Origin: Rhodospirillaceae bacterium
GTDB lineage: Bacteria > Pseudomonadota > Alphaproteobacteria > Puniceispirillales > Puniceispirillaceae
DNA: 18,071 nucleotides
Direction of reading: 5' to 3'
Assembly (NCBI GenBank): GCA_002721775.1
Contig: PBLM01000054.1
Coordinates: 1-18,071, forward strand
Within the stretch, counting starts at the first letter, position 1. Each line of letters starts with the position of its first letter. The translations under genes were made by a program, and so were the position numbers. Positions 1 to 7,186 of the stretch are shown piece after piece. The notes below the pieces were generated by a model, which had not been told where the DNA came from, did no database searches, and was given only the letters and a program-made list of their open reading frames with translations.

Positions 1-240
1 CCTGAAGGGGCTGCCCGGATCATTTTCCGTGACACCGCAAAGGACCCAGATAAATTAGCAGAGGCCACAGCAGAATATCGCGAAAAATTTGCCAATCCAT
101 TTGTTGCGGCCAGCCGGGGATATTTAGATGATATCATCATGCCGCGGAACAGCCGCCGACGGATTGCCCGGGCATTGACCATGCTCAAAGATAAGGATTT
201 ATCCAATCCGCCACGCAAGCATGACAATCTACCGTTATAA
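1..240 (+). CDS. pccB: Propionyl-CoA carboxylase beta subunit, C-terminal end (partial)
   Basis: Reading frame 1 is open from the first base to the TAA at 238-240 and gives the last 79 residues of an acyl-CoA carboxylase carboxyltransferase subunit. Visible family hallmarks are the helix reading EYREKFANPFVAASRGYLDD, the following R-R-R-I-A-R-A-L segment, and the C-terminal KHDNLPL, which matches the K-H-x-N-I/L-P-L ending typical of PccB. This subunit transfers carboxyl from carboxybiotin to propionyl-CoA to give methylmalonyl-CoA in the cytoplasm. The start lies left of the window. pccA follows after 36 bp on the same strand, which supports propionyl-CoA over other acyl-CoA substrates, although the tail alone would not exclude a methylcrotonyl-CoA or acetyl-CoA type. 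Confidence 0.88.
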   Translation, partial: PEGAARIIFRDTAKDPDKLAEATAEYREKFANPFVAASRGYLDDIIMPRNSRRRIARALTMLKDKDLSNPPRKHDNLPL

Positions 241-276
241 AACCATACCCAGCTGTGTGAAGAAGAGTAAATACCG

Positions 277-2277
277 ATGACAAAGCCGCTGTTTTCCAAA
301 CTTCTGATTGCCAACCGTGGGGAGATTGCCTGCCGGGTGATGCGCACAGCCAAAGCCCTCAGCATTGCTACGGTTGCGGTTTATTCTGATGCGGATGCCG
401 CCGCCCCGCATGTGCTGATGGCAGATGAAGCGGTACATATTGGCCCGTCCCCGTCAAGAGACAGCTATCTGCTGGTAGACCGTATCATTCAAGCCGCCAA
501 GGATACAGGGGCTGAAGCGATACATCCCGGCTATGGTTTTTTGTCTGAAAATTCTGGTTTTGTTGAAGCTGTGCAAACTGCTGGACTGACCTTTGTTGGC
601 CCTGATGTCCATGCAATAAAAGTGATGGGCGACAAAATTGAATCGAAAGCTCTGGCAAAATCTGCCGGCGTATCCTGCGTTCCCGGCACAGACGGGGCGG
701 TTAGTGATATAGATGAGGCGATGGCAGAGGCCGAGAAAATTGGATACCCCGTGATAGTAAAGGCGTCTGCTGGCGGCGGTGGAAAAGGCATGCGGGTTAT
801 CGAAAGCGCGACTGATATGGCTGACGGGATGCGCGCAGCGATCAATGAGGCCCGCAACGCTTTTGACGATGATCGCGTCTTTATCGAAAAATTTGTGGTC
901 AAGCCGCGCCATATTGAAATTCAGGTTCTGGCGGACACACACGGTAATGTGGTTTATTTAGGCGAGCGTGAATGTTCGGTTCAGCGTCGCCATCAGAAGG
1001 TTATTGAGGAAGCCCCGTCCAGTTTTATCTCTGAGGAGACCCGCCGCGCTATGGGTGAACAGGCGGTCGCGCTGGCCAAGGCGGTTCAGTATCGCTCAGC
1101 TGGTACGGTTGAGTTCATCGTCGGCTCAAATCAGGATTTCTACTTCCTTGAGATGAACACCCGGCTTCAGGTCGAACACCCAGTTACAGAAGAAGTTTAC
1201 GGCCTTGATCTGGTAGAAATGATGCTGCGTTTAGCTGCGGGCGAGACACTTCCGATGCAGCAGGCTGACATCACGCCAAAGGGCTGGTCAATTGAGGCAA
1301 GGCTTTATGCTGAGGATTCTGCCAGAGGCTTCCTGCCCTCAACCGGCCAACTTCTGCGCTATCGTGTGCCGGTGGGCGAGGGCGTGCGTGCGGATTCAGG
1401 TGTGGCTGAAGGTGGCATGATTTCAATGTTTTATGATCCTATGATCGCCAAGCTGGTGGCAACTGCCCCGACCCGGCCCGAAGCGATAGACAGGATGCGT
1501 CTAGCTCTTGACCATTATCAGGTCGCTGGTGTCGCTACCAACCGCCAGTTCCTGTCCTCTATTCTGGCAGATGCTGATTTCAGGTCAGGCGATATCACCA
1601 CAGGCTTTATTGCTGAAAAATATGGCGATGCCTTTGTGGCAGAGGCCCCTGATGCGGCACTATGTGAAAATTTGGCAGCTCTTGCGGCATGTTTTTACGG
1701 CCGTGGTCAGGCCCGCCTGCAATATGATGATAATGATCAAATGACTTTTGTGGCCGTGCTGAGGGGGCAGGTTACCCCTGTTCATCTAAGCATTGTCCGC
1801 ATGCCCGGGGCTGATCAGGTGATGATTAATGGCGGCCGTGCCGTTCGCGTTACGGGTACGCTGGATCAGCCTGTCTCGAAATTAGGCATCCTGTTTGACG
1901 GCACGATTGATGAAATTCCAGTCGCGATTCAGATTGATGCCGATGACCATTATTTCACCCTTCATGCCGGGGCGCACAGCCTGTCTCTGCGGCTCTATCC
2001 CGCCCATGCCGCTGCCTATATAGAACATATGCCCGAACCCCAGACAGGTCTTTCTGATAATGTGGTCTCCGCCCCTATGCCAGGCCTGTTGACTGCTGTG
2101 ATGGTTGCCGCGGGAGACCGAGTTGAACAGGGCCAGGATGTGGCCATTATCGAAGCGATGAAGATGGAAAATGTCCTTCATGCGGGCATGTCTGGCATAG
2201 TAGAGGACATAAAGGCCGCCACAGGGGCCAATTTGAATGTTGATGAGGTTATCTTGACCATCATTCCGGATGACTAA
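277..2277 (+). CDS. pccA: Propionyl-CoA carboxylase alpha subunit (biotin carboxylase plus biotin carrier)
   Basis: This 666-residue protein has the usual PccA length and domain order. The biotin carboxylase N-domain starts with LLIANRGEIACRV. The ATP-grasp glycine loop is KASAGGGGKGM (residues 162-172). The catalytic stretch E292-M-N-T-R-L-Q-V-E-H follows, then the biotin carboxylase C-domain, a linker domain, and a C-terminal biotinyl domain. In the last, EAMKM places the biotinylated lysine at K629 (codon 2161-2163). It carboxylates its own biotin with ATP and bicarbonate and passes the carboxyl to PccB. The segment around ARLYAEDSARGFLPSTG and the immediate pccB neighbour favour PccA over methylcrotonyl-CoA carboxylase. 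The ATG at 277 is preceded by a weak GAAGAG ribosome site and fits the family N-terminus. Confidence 0.93.
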   Translation: MTKPLFSKLLIANRGEIACRVMRTAKALSIATVAVYSDADAAAPHVLMADEAVHIGPSPSRDSYLLVDRIIQAAKDTGAEAIHPGYGFLSENSGFVEAVQTAGLTFVGPDVHAIKVMGDKIESKALAKSAGVSCVPGTDGAVSDIDEAMAEAEKIGYPVIVKASAGGGGKGMRVIESATDMADGMRAAINEARNAFDDDRVFIEKFVVKPRHIEIQVLADTHGNVVYLGERECSVQRRHQKVIEEAPSSFISEETRRAMGEQAVALAKAVQYRSAGTVEFIVGSNQDFYFLEMNTRLQVEHPVTEEVYGLDLVEMMLRLAAGETLPMQQADITPKGWSIEARLYAEDSARGFLPSTGQLLRYRVPVGEGVRADSGVAEGGMISMFYDPMIAKLVATAPTRPEAIDRMRLALDHYQVAGVATNRQFLSSILADADFRSGDITTGFIAEKYGDAFVAEAPDAALCENLAALAACFYGRGQARLQYDDNDQMTFVAVLRGQVTPVHLSIVRMPGADQVMINGGRAVRVTGTLDQPVSKLGILFDGTIDEIPVAIQIDADDHYFTLHAGAHSLSLRLYPAHAAAYIEHMPEPQTGLSDNVVSAPMPGLLTAVMVAAGDRVEQGQDVAIIEAMKMENVLHAGMSGIVEDIKAATGANLNVDEVILTIIPDD

Positions 2278-2280
2278 GAT

Positions 2281-2784
2281 ATGACGGGGCCAGCAACACG
2301 GCGTGGGAGAGGCACAAGCAGACGGTCAGCCGCGCTAAAACAGCTGTCAGCCCTCACCTTTGATCTTCATACCGACCAGCCCCACCTTGACCTTGGCCCT
2401 CAAGGCACACGTATCCTGAAAGAGCTGATTGCTGCCGCAAATGCCGGCCTATGGGTTAGTGTCGTTATTCTTGCAGCAACTTTGGTGGATGTTTGTATGC
2501 ATGAGTCTGCCCAATTTGATGGCATGTCTTTTGCGGGTGGAAATGGGGGTGAAGACAGTGCAAATGATATTCAGGATGAGGTATTTGGCCTGTCTTATCT
2601 GACAGCTACGGAGCGGCGCCAACTAGACATTCTGCGCGCCCGACGCAATGCGTTAGTGCATTATAAAGGTCCAGTTGCGGGTGTTTCTGGTTCGGGAGAT
2701 GATGGGGCTGCACTAGCCGCCGCCGCTGAACACGCGCTTTTGGCGATCATACCGATTTTGGAAAATCTAGAACGCTGGGGGTGA
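2281..2784 (+). CDS. Small hypothetical protein with HEPN-like motif
   Basis: A 167-residue protein starts 3 bp after the pccA stop, so it is probably translated from the pcc mRNA. The N-terminus is basic (several Arg in residues 7-20). A hydrophobic helix lies at about 55-75 (LWVSVVILAATLVDVCMHES). An acidic, Gly-rich linker follows at 86-100, and then R122-N-A-L-V-H127. That R-N-x3-H pattern, at the end of a charged helix, is the signature of HEPN-fold proteins, some of which are RNases and many of which are non-catalytic helical bundles. The motif and helical character are seen; the fold assignment is inference. I do not recognise a named family, and no partner nucleotidyltransferase or toxin-antitoxin mate is adjacent, so a toxin role is not supported. 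Confidence 0.72.
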   Translation: MTGPATRRGRGTSRRSAALKQLSALTFDLHTDQPHLDLGPQGTRILKELIAAANAGLWVSVVILAATLVDVCMHESAQFDGMSFAGGNGGEDSANDIQDEVFGLSYLTATERRQLDILRARRNALVHYKGPVAGVSGSGDDGAALAAAAEHALLAIIPILENLERWG

Positions 2785-2793
2785 TGGGGTCAC

Positions 2794-3528
2794 TTATTCC
2801 CGCCCCATCTCTGCGCCTATGCCGAACCATTTTGGGAAACAGTCTTTTACCGCCATTTCCAGTTCCGTCTCTGTGATTATCAAGCCAAGATCAGCAAGGC
2901 TAGTCACACCACCTGACTTTGCGCTGTCGTTCCCCACCCCATCAATTGGACCATCACCAGTATAGCCCTTGCTCACGCCACAGGGGATAATGCCGTCATA
3001 CTGGGTCAAATCCGGCTCATGGTTCAGGGCGACTCCATGCATCGTCACCCATTTTGAGATGCGCACGCCTACCGCTAAAATTTTGTCCATCTGTTCTGGT
3101 AGGCCAATATCACCTCGGCAGACCCAGATGCCGGGTAAGCCGTTGCGCCGTACACCCGTTACCCCAAAGCATGCAAGAACATCTAGCATCCAGCCTTCTA
3201 AAGCATAGATATAGGCGCGTACATCCCGCCGACGGGCATTAAGGTCGAGCACCGGCCAAATCACTAGCTGACCAGGTCCATGCCAGGTCCATTGCCCGCC
3301 ACGCCCACTTCGATAGGTCGGGATGCCAGCCGGGTTAATCAAATCTTCCTCTCGCGCAGAGGTGCCAGCGGTATAGATAGACTTATGCTGGGTGATAAAT
3401 ACAGCTTCAGAGGCCTCACCTGAGGCTACGGCTTTAGCATGGGCGAGCATTCGCAAAATCGCCTTTTCGTATAAAGATGGCGCGGCAATCCAATGCCAGT
3501 TGGGAGAAGTTGGAGGAGTATGTTTCAT
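2794..3528 (-). CDS. lipB: Octanoyl-[acyl-carrier-protein]:protein N-octanoyltransferase
   Basis: LipB moves octanoyl from acyl-carrier protein to lipoyl domains (pyruvate and 2-oxoglutarate dehydrogenases, glycine cleavage H protein), the first step of lipoate synthesis. Family motifs are RGGQWTWHGPGQ (residues 76-87), GVRISKWVTMHGVALN (154-169) and IIPCGVS (180-186), then VTSL at 208-211. The catalytic pair is K149 (in DKILAVG) and C183, spaced 34 residues, as in the E. coli and M. tuberculosis enzymes from memory. At 244 residues it is somewhat long. The extra length lies mainly in a Gly/Asp-rich insertion (about 187-207) between PCGVS and VTSL, which are normally only a few residues apart. 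It faces the pcc operon tail to tail with a 9-bp gap. Lipoyl synthase (lipA) is not in the window. Confidence 0.93.
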   Translation of the reverse strand: MKHTPPTSPNWHWIAAPSLYEKAILRMLAHAKAVASGEASEAVFITQHKSIYTAGTSAREEDLINPAGIPTYRSGRGGQWTWHGPGQLVIWPVLDLNARRRDVRAYIYALEGWMLDVLACFGVTGVRRNGLPGIWVCRGDIGLPEQMDKILAVGVRISKWVTMHGVALNHEPDLTQYDGIIPCGVSKGYTGDGPIDGVGNDSAKSGGVTSLADLGLIITETELEMAVKDCFPKWFGIGAEMGRE

Positions 3529-3562
3529 GCACGCCAGACTACCATAATTACCAGCTTATGTC

Positions 3563-3591
3563 TTGTCAGGTGGAGAAATTCATGGGATAAA
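3563..3591 (+). promoter_or_regulatory. Sigma70-type promoter of the tRNA-Leu gene
   Basis: The -35 element TTGTCA (3563-3568, 5 of 6 to consensus) is followed after exactly 17 bp by the -10 element GATAAA (3586-3591, 4 of 6). A start a few bases downstream would leave a leader of about 15 nt before the tRNA at 3614. Position and spacing are good. No experimental support is available from sequence alone. Confidence 0.55.
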
Positions 3592-3613
3592 AACAATGAG
3601 ATAAAGTAATTTT

Positions 3614-3702
3614 GCGGCTGTGGCGGAACTGGTAGACGCGCAGCGTTGAGGTCGCTGTGGGGCTAATACCCCGTGGAAGTTCGAGTCTTCTCAGCCGCAC
3701 CA
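3614..3702 (+). tRNA. tRNA-Leu, anticodon GAG
   Basis: A complete class II tRNA can be folded by eye. The acceptor stem GCGGCTG (3614-3620) pairs with CAGCCGC (3692-3698). The D-loop contains AACTGGTAGA. The anticodon stem is CAGCG/CGCTG with loop TTGAGGT, giving GAG at 3648-3650. A long variable arm closes with GGGG/CCCC, and the T-loop TTCGAGT sits on a GGAAG/CTTCT stem with one G-T pair. A3699 is the discriminator base and CCA (3700-3702) is encoded. It reads CUC/CUU leucine codons. tRNA 3' ends are common integration sites, and the DNA immediately downstream changes character, but no repeat of the tRNA 3' end was found in this window. Confidence 0.97.
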
Positions 3703-3896
3703 TTCCCTTGCTCACTGTGCCCTCGATACCACAGTCAACCCACTGTTATCCCTTGCTTTTCATTGTGTAAGTGTTTGGGCGGTTTTGCAACTAGACAGGC
3801 ACAAGTTGACGCTTTATTGGTCTGAAATTTGGAAATTATAGAACTGTGAATTAGGACCACTCGTATAGACTAAAGAATAACGTCTTGAGGTTGACT

Positions 3897-5336
3897 ATGC
3901 GCAAACTGGCTTCTATTCTTATTACCCTCATTTTTTTCTCGCATGTCGCAGATGCTGCAATTAAATGGAATAACACATCAAGCTCCGGGAACAAAGTACC
4001 TTACAAATTTATTGAACTTGAGGGTCATATACCATTAGCAAGAGAACATGAATTATTTCCTACTAAGAGCGATGTACTGCTAACAAACACTAACCAATTT
4101 GATTATCCAAATTGTATTGATTCAATAAAGAATAATAGGAGATTATATCCCTATGATTTGAATTCTGTTGTTCAGCTTACCAAGTCTGTAGCAACTCGAA
4201 ATATAAACGAAGTAATAGATTTTGCCGGCCCACAAGGTGACGATCACGGGATATCCGATAAATTTGGCATGACGATAAACAAAGCCCATATGGCTTGCTT
4301 GAAGGGGGAGTTGGCCGGATGTACTTCGATATGGACTGCGATGAATATATTGTCCAAGGCTTCTGCATTCACAGAAAATACTAAAGCCGGAAACACTCCT
4401 GAGACATTTTTTCAGACTAACGCTAGATTTTTGAAACCACTTTTGGCTGCCTACTCTACAGCTTCTCAAAGGCTTGGGCGGCATAAAAAAGATGAAGTTT
4501 TCAAAACATGGATGAAAGACGCAATCTTCCAAAACACATATAATCCGTATGCGGAAAAAGGTTCACGAGACAGAGATCTGTTTCGAGAGAGAGTTGCGCG
4601 GGCGACTGGACCAAAATACAGTAATAGCGGCATAGACCCAGCACAAAACCATAGTTTGCATTCTGGCCTAATTGCGATGATGTACGGTGTATTGTGGGGA
4701 GACCCACACATGTATCATGTTGGCTTAGACGGATTTGTTATCACATTGAGTTCTGTCGACAATAAAGGTGCACTTCCTCTCGAAGCGATACGAGGGGGCT
4801 CTGGACTTTACTACTCTGGAGCGACTCTGCATACACTTCTCCAAATATATGAAATTGCAAAGAATCAGGGACACGATTTAAATAAAGTTTATCCAATTAG
4901 TACAAATATTCACGCAGCGGCTTCATTCCTTTTAGATGTTGTTGAAAATGAAAAGTTGATACTGAAATATTCCAAGGTAAACAAAAATAACAGTATGTGC
5001 AGCTCATACAAGAAACAGTGTTTTCACGACAATAACCGAGATACAGCTTTTGGTTGGGTGACGATTTATTTAGAGAATTTTCCTGCGCATGAAAATTCAA
5101 AGCGTATAATTAGTTTCTATGAAGAACTTAAGTCCAAAAAGCCAATAGACGAAAAAAGAAAGGCCAATCTTAACGCTGTAATCAAAGCAAATTTTAATCA
5201 TGAAGTTTTTCGTCATCATCTTACTTATCCAACAAAATACGACAAAAAAGACAGTTATGATTTTGAGATGTTTCCAAATGATACCAATTGGAATATTGGC
5301 TCGCCTAGATGTTTATATGACGGGGTATCAAAGTAG
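3897..5336 (+). CDS. Secreted alginate lyase-like protein (PL5-type alpha/alpha toroid)
   Basis: The ATG at 3897 is chosen because a TTGAGG ribosome site (3885-3890) sits 6 nt upstream; a longer TTG start at 3885 overlaps that site. The 479-residue product opens with a signal peptide (MRKLAS..., hydrophobic to about residue 16, likely cleavage after ADA at 20). The family call rests on N251-H252 (QNHSLHSG), R299 (LPLEAIRGG) and Y306 (LYYSG). The His-Arg gap is 47 residues and the Arg-Tyr gap is 7. These are the gaps I recall for N191/H192, R239 and Y246 of Sphingomonas alginate lyase A1-III. Around them, WGDP..., GALPLE and the helix LHTLLQIYEIAKNQG also fit. It would act in the periplasm or outside on uronate polymers. 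It is about 100 residues longer than typical AlgL, with a Lys-rich C-terminal part, and no polysaccharide genes are adjacent. Substrate is unproven. Confidence 0.72.
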   Translation: MRKLASILITLIFFSHVADAAIKWNNTSSSGNKVPYKFIELEGHIPLAREHELFPTKSDVLLTNTNQFDYPNCIDSIKNNRRLYPYDLNSVVQLTKSVATRNINEVIDFAGPQGDDHGISDKFGMTINKAHMACLKGELAGCTSIWTAMNILSKASAFTENTKAGNTPETFFQTNARFLKPLLAAYSTASQRLGRHKKDEVFKTWMKDAIFQNTYNPYAEKGSRDRDLFRERVARATGPKYSNSGIDPAQNHSLHSGLIAMMYGVLWGDPHMYHVGLDGFVITLSSVDNKGALPLEAIRGGSGLYYSGATLHTLLQIYEIAKNQGHDLNKVYPISTNIHAAASFLLDVVENEKLILKYSKVNKNNSMCSSYKKQCFHDNNRDTAFGWVTIYLENFPAHENSKRIISFYEELKSKKPIDEKRKANLNAVIKANFNHEVFRHHLTYPTKYDKKDSYDFEMFPNDTNWNIGSPRCLYDGVSK

Positions 5337-5406
5337 GGAAACAAGCCTCCTCAACCACTCCCTTTTCAGACTCAAGGGATATCCTTCTCTATAGGCCTAC
5401 CCCACA

Positions 5407-5433
5407 CCAGAGGTACTCCAACCTCTCATCTGG
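5407..5433. other. Hairpin downstream of the lyase gene
   Basis: CCAGAGGT at 5407-5414 pairs with ACCTCT (5421-5426) across a 6-nt loop, and the outer CCAG re-pairs with CTGG (5430-5433) after a 3-nt bulge. It lies 70 bp past the lyase stop. There is no T-run behind it, so it is not a standard intrinsic terminator; it may protect the transcript end or be chance. Confidence 0.3.
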
Positions 5434-5586
5434 TCTATCACACGTCTGACGGATACTGAACGGCTCTCAGGCGGCCTCTGAGGGAGTGTATAACTAGAAA
5501 TAAAGCAATAGATGGCGTAGTCGACTTATCTTTCTTACAATCAGAGAATGAACTGCCTAGACTTCAACTTTTTCGGGAGATAAGGG

Positions 5587-5850
5587 ATGAATGTGTTCTT
5601 TCATGGGACGATCGAAGCGGGCTTTGACGTCCTAGAGGCAAAAATTCAAAAAGATATGGTTGGGCCTATGAGTGCTTGGATCTCTGAGTACCTTCTGGCT
5701 GACCTAGGTAGTGTTGAGGTGATGTGCGCCATGAACTGCACCAACATGGAAGAGATTAGTAAGTTCATGAGCAGTCCTGAGGAGATGCAATGGGATAAAG
5801 ATAACGGCGCTGCTTACAACGCCTGCTTTATGGAAGAGATGCAAGGCTAA
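5587..5850 (+). CDS. Small hypothetical protein, possibly DUF3764-like
   Basis: An 87-residue product. The ATG at 5587 lies just behind a purine-rich stretch (GGGAGATAAGGG, about 5574-5585) that supplies ribosome-binding bases, so the start is convincing. There is no signal peptide or membrane segment. The pattern of strand, helix, strand (MNVFFHG..., FDVLEAKIQKDM, SVEVMCAMNCTNMEEISKFMSSPEEMQW) resembles the DUF3764-type small alpha/beta-barrel proteins of marine bacteria, in particular the phrase KFMSSPE. This similarity is from memory and tentative; no function is known to me. The gene stands alone, followed by a long non-coding gap with a terminator-like hairpin that would work in the opposite direction. 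Confidence 0.6.
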   Translation: MNVFFHGTIEAGFDVLEAKIQKDMVGPMSAWISEYLLADLGSVEVMCAMNCTNMEEISKFMSSPEEMQWDKDNGAAYNACFMEEMQG

Positions 5851-5861
5851 TTGTGTAGATT

Positions 5862-5921
5862 TAAAAAAGCCCCACTGTCGAACCAGCGAAGCATGACGTT
5901 TGCAGTTTGACAGGAGCGTGG
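5862..5921 (-). terminator. Terminator-like hairpin for leftward transcription
   Basis: On the minus strand an outer stem (CTGTCAAA, complement of 5906-5913, with TTCGACAG, complement of 5875-5882; 7 of 8 paired) encloses an inner 5-bp stem (5886-5890 with 5899-5903, one G-T). It is followed by GGGGC and six T residues (complement of 5863-5868). A further CCAC/GTGG pairing at 5872-5875 and 5918-5921 extends it. The short G-rich step between stem and T-run is atypical. If real, it would end a transcript covering the 5994-6257 frame. Confidence 0.4.
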
Positions 5922-5993
5922 TATCTTGTGCCACCAAAATGCAGAACCTCAAAATTTCGTCCTCGTTAACGGCACGGTGTCACGTTTTTTTAT

Positions 5994-6257
5994 TCATTCA
6001 TGTTCGCCGCCAGGCTCTCTTGCAAACTGAACGAAACTATTGGGGCGATATTGCGCTTCCTTAAAAGAGGCAACTGTGGCAACAATCCTGGCTATGAGTA
6101 ATGCATAAGCTGCTGCGCTAATTCCAAACTCAGTCATAGCCTCAATGCTCATAGAAAAGATTATACACCACATCCACACAAGAAACTGCTTCACTAAGTG
6201 TCGTGTTCGCAAATTAACGATGTGCCGAAGTGAGTTAACTCTGTGGTCTATGACCAC
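5994..6257 (-). CDS. Possible small membrane protein
   Basis: An 87-codon frame begins with GTG at 6257 inside the perfect dyad at 6243-6257. The product would have two adjacent hydrophobic segments (about residues 22-40, VKQFLVWMWCIIFSMS, and 44-64, FGISAAAYALLIARIVATVA) and a polar tail. I do not recognise it. Arguments for coding are the membrane-like composition and the terminator-like hairpin about 80 bp downstream in the right orientation. Against it are the GTG start with only a weak GGA upstream and the lack of any known homologue. It may be chance. Confidence 0.28.
   Translation of the reverse strand: MVIDHRVNSLRHIVNLRTRHLVKQFLVWMWCIIFSMSIEAMTEFGISAAAYALLIARIVATVASFKEAQYRPNSFVQFAREPGGEHE
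6243..6257. promoter_or_regulatory. Perfect inverted repeat, candidate operator
   Basis: GTGGTC-TAT-GACCAC is a perfect dyad with 6-bp arms and a 3-bp centre, a size typical of dimeric repressor sites. It lies 120 bp upstream of the YqhA-like gene and over the putative GTG start of the leftward small frame. No clear promoter hexamers flank it, so its role is open. Confidence 0.25.
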
Positions 6258-6377
6258 GTTCCATATATTTATGATTGTTTATAGTCTTTGTTGGAAAATG
6301 GATTGGTTGAAGAGGGTTGGCTAATAAATCTGTTAGCCAGAAAGTTCCGTATACCAAATAAATATTGGAGCAGCAAA

Positions 6378-6872
6378 TTGGAACAATTTAGCAACCTAAT
6401 GCTTAAATCAAGATACTTAATATTACCGTTTTGTTTAATTCTTGTTTTGGGCATTGTCTTGTTGTTGATTCAAGCTTCCTTGAAGTTGATCCATTTATTT
6501 TTAAGCATCAGTGAAACCTCTAGCACAGAAGTGTTAATCAGCTTATTTGGAATAATAGATATAGCGTTATTAGCTAACATTCTTCTTCTCATTGCTTTAT
6601 CAGGTTACGATTCTTTTATCTCAAGATTAAACGGGTCAGATAAGAATATTTTGGCTTTAGATGCGCTGGACGGCCTTACACTAGCAAAGGTCAAATTAAA
6701 ACTGCTGGGAAGTATGATTGTAATATCTGCGATTGGATTGTTATCTACTTTTTTAAGCGCCGATTTCAATGCTGACTTTAATCAAACAGCCTACCTGCAA
6801 GTAGCAATTCATTTGGTATTATCAATTTCAGCCGTATTATTGGCTTTCTCAGATAAATTAGATAAATCTTAA
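6378..6872 (+). CDS. UPF0114 / YqhA-family inner-membrane protein
   Basis: I place the start at TTG 6378. A GGAG ribosome site (6367-6370) sits 7 nt upstream, and the resulting N-terminus MEQFSNLMLKSRYLILP aligns with E. coli YqhA (MERFLENAMYASRWLLAP, from memory). The product is then 164 residues, the same as YqhA as I recall it. Family features seen are the first membrane segment after SRYLILP, LISLFGIIDIALLANILLLIALSGYDSFISRL (compare the S-G-Y-E-N-F-V-S motif), the KVKLKLLGSMIVISAIGLL segment, and a last helix HLVLSISAVLLAFSDKL. There are four predicted membrane helices. Function of the family is unknown. It stands alone between long gaps. Confidence 0.85.
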   Translation: MEQFSNLMLKSRYLILPFCLILVLGIVLLLIQASLKLIHLFLSISETSSTEVLISLFGIIDIALLANILLLIALSGYDSFISRLNGSDKNILALDALDGLTLAKVKLKLLGSMIVISAIGLLSTFLSADFNADFNQTAYLQVAIHLVLSISAVLLAFSDKLDKS

Positions 6873-7186
6873 ATTTCCCCATTTGTATCACCCCTGAATA
6901 ATTAACAGTCTAAACACGATGGATTCCTTGAGGTGCCGGGAGGAAATGGTGTGGTAAAGAAGCGTTTACGCCACCGTGTTAGCTTGTATTTCCGAAGGTT
7001 TCAGCCAAGTTGTTAGCGGCTTGGCAACCTAGAATGTATCCCAAATTGAAATACCTTGGTTGCCCCAGCAAGATCGCTTAGAACCTTCCCGCAAACGTGA
7101 AATGGTTTTCTTGCTATATATCCATTGGAGTGCCTAAGGGGTATGCAGGGGCAACCTGGGGCACTGGGGTATTTAAGGGCTGCCCA

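Larger units (their letters stand above)
5851..6377. other. Long gap without a firmly supported gene
   Basis: This 527-bp stretch holds one weakly supported minus-strand reading frame (5994-6257), a terminator-like hairpin oriented for minus-strand transcripts (5872-5921) and a perfect dyad at 6243-6257. The plus-strand reading frame before the TTG at 6378 stays open back to about 6288 but carries no ribosome site and no family similarity, so I treat it as non-coding. Confidence 0.5.

Noticed and set aside
454..942. Minus-strand open frames inside pccA (also 531-902 and 1882-2181)
   Set aside because: They lie fully opposite a certain gene with catalytic motifs, have no family similarity or ribosome sites, and arise from its codon pattern.
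2281..2784. HEPN-type toxin of a toxin-antitoxin pair
   Set aside because: There is no adjacent nucleotidyltransferase or other antitoxin gene; both flanks are metabolic genes.
3681..3702. tRNA-Leu 3' end as one half of an att site pair
   Set aside because: I searched by eye for a second copy of the tRNA 3' end (TTCTCAGCCGCACCA and shorter cores) through the window and found none; no integrase is present either.
3806..3842. Promoter TTGACG with TATAGA before the lyase gene
   Set aside because: The hexamers are about 25 bp apart, too far for a normal promoter, and no better-spaced pair was found.
5466..5482. CTCAG/CTGAG hairpin as an intrinsic terminator
   Set aside because: The stem is only 5 bp with no T-run behind it, and it lies about 130 bp past the nearest stop.
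6288..6377. N-terminal extension of the YqhA-like gene from TTG 6288
   Set aside because: It has no ribosome site. The TTG at 6378 has GGAG 7 nt upstream and gives the exact family N-terminus and a length of 164.
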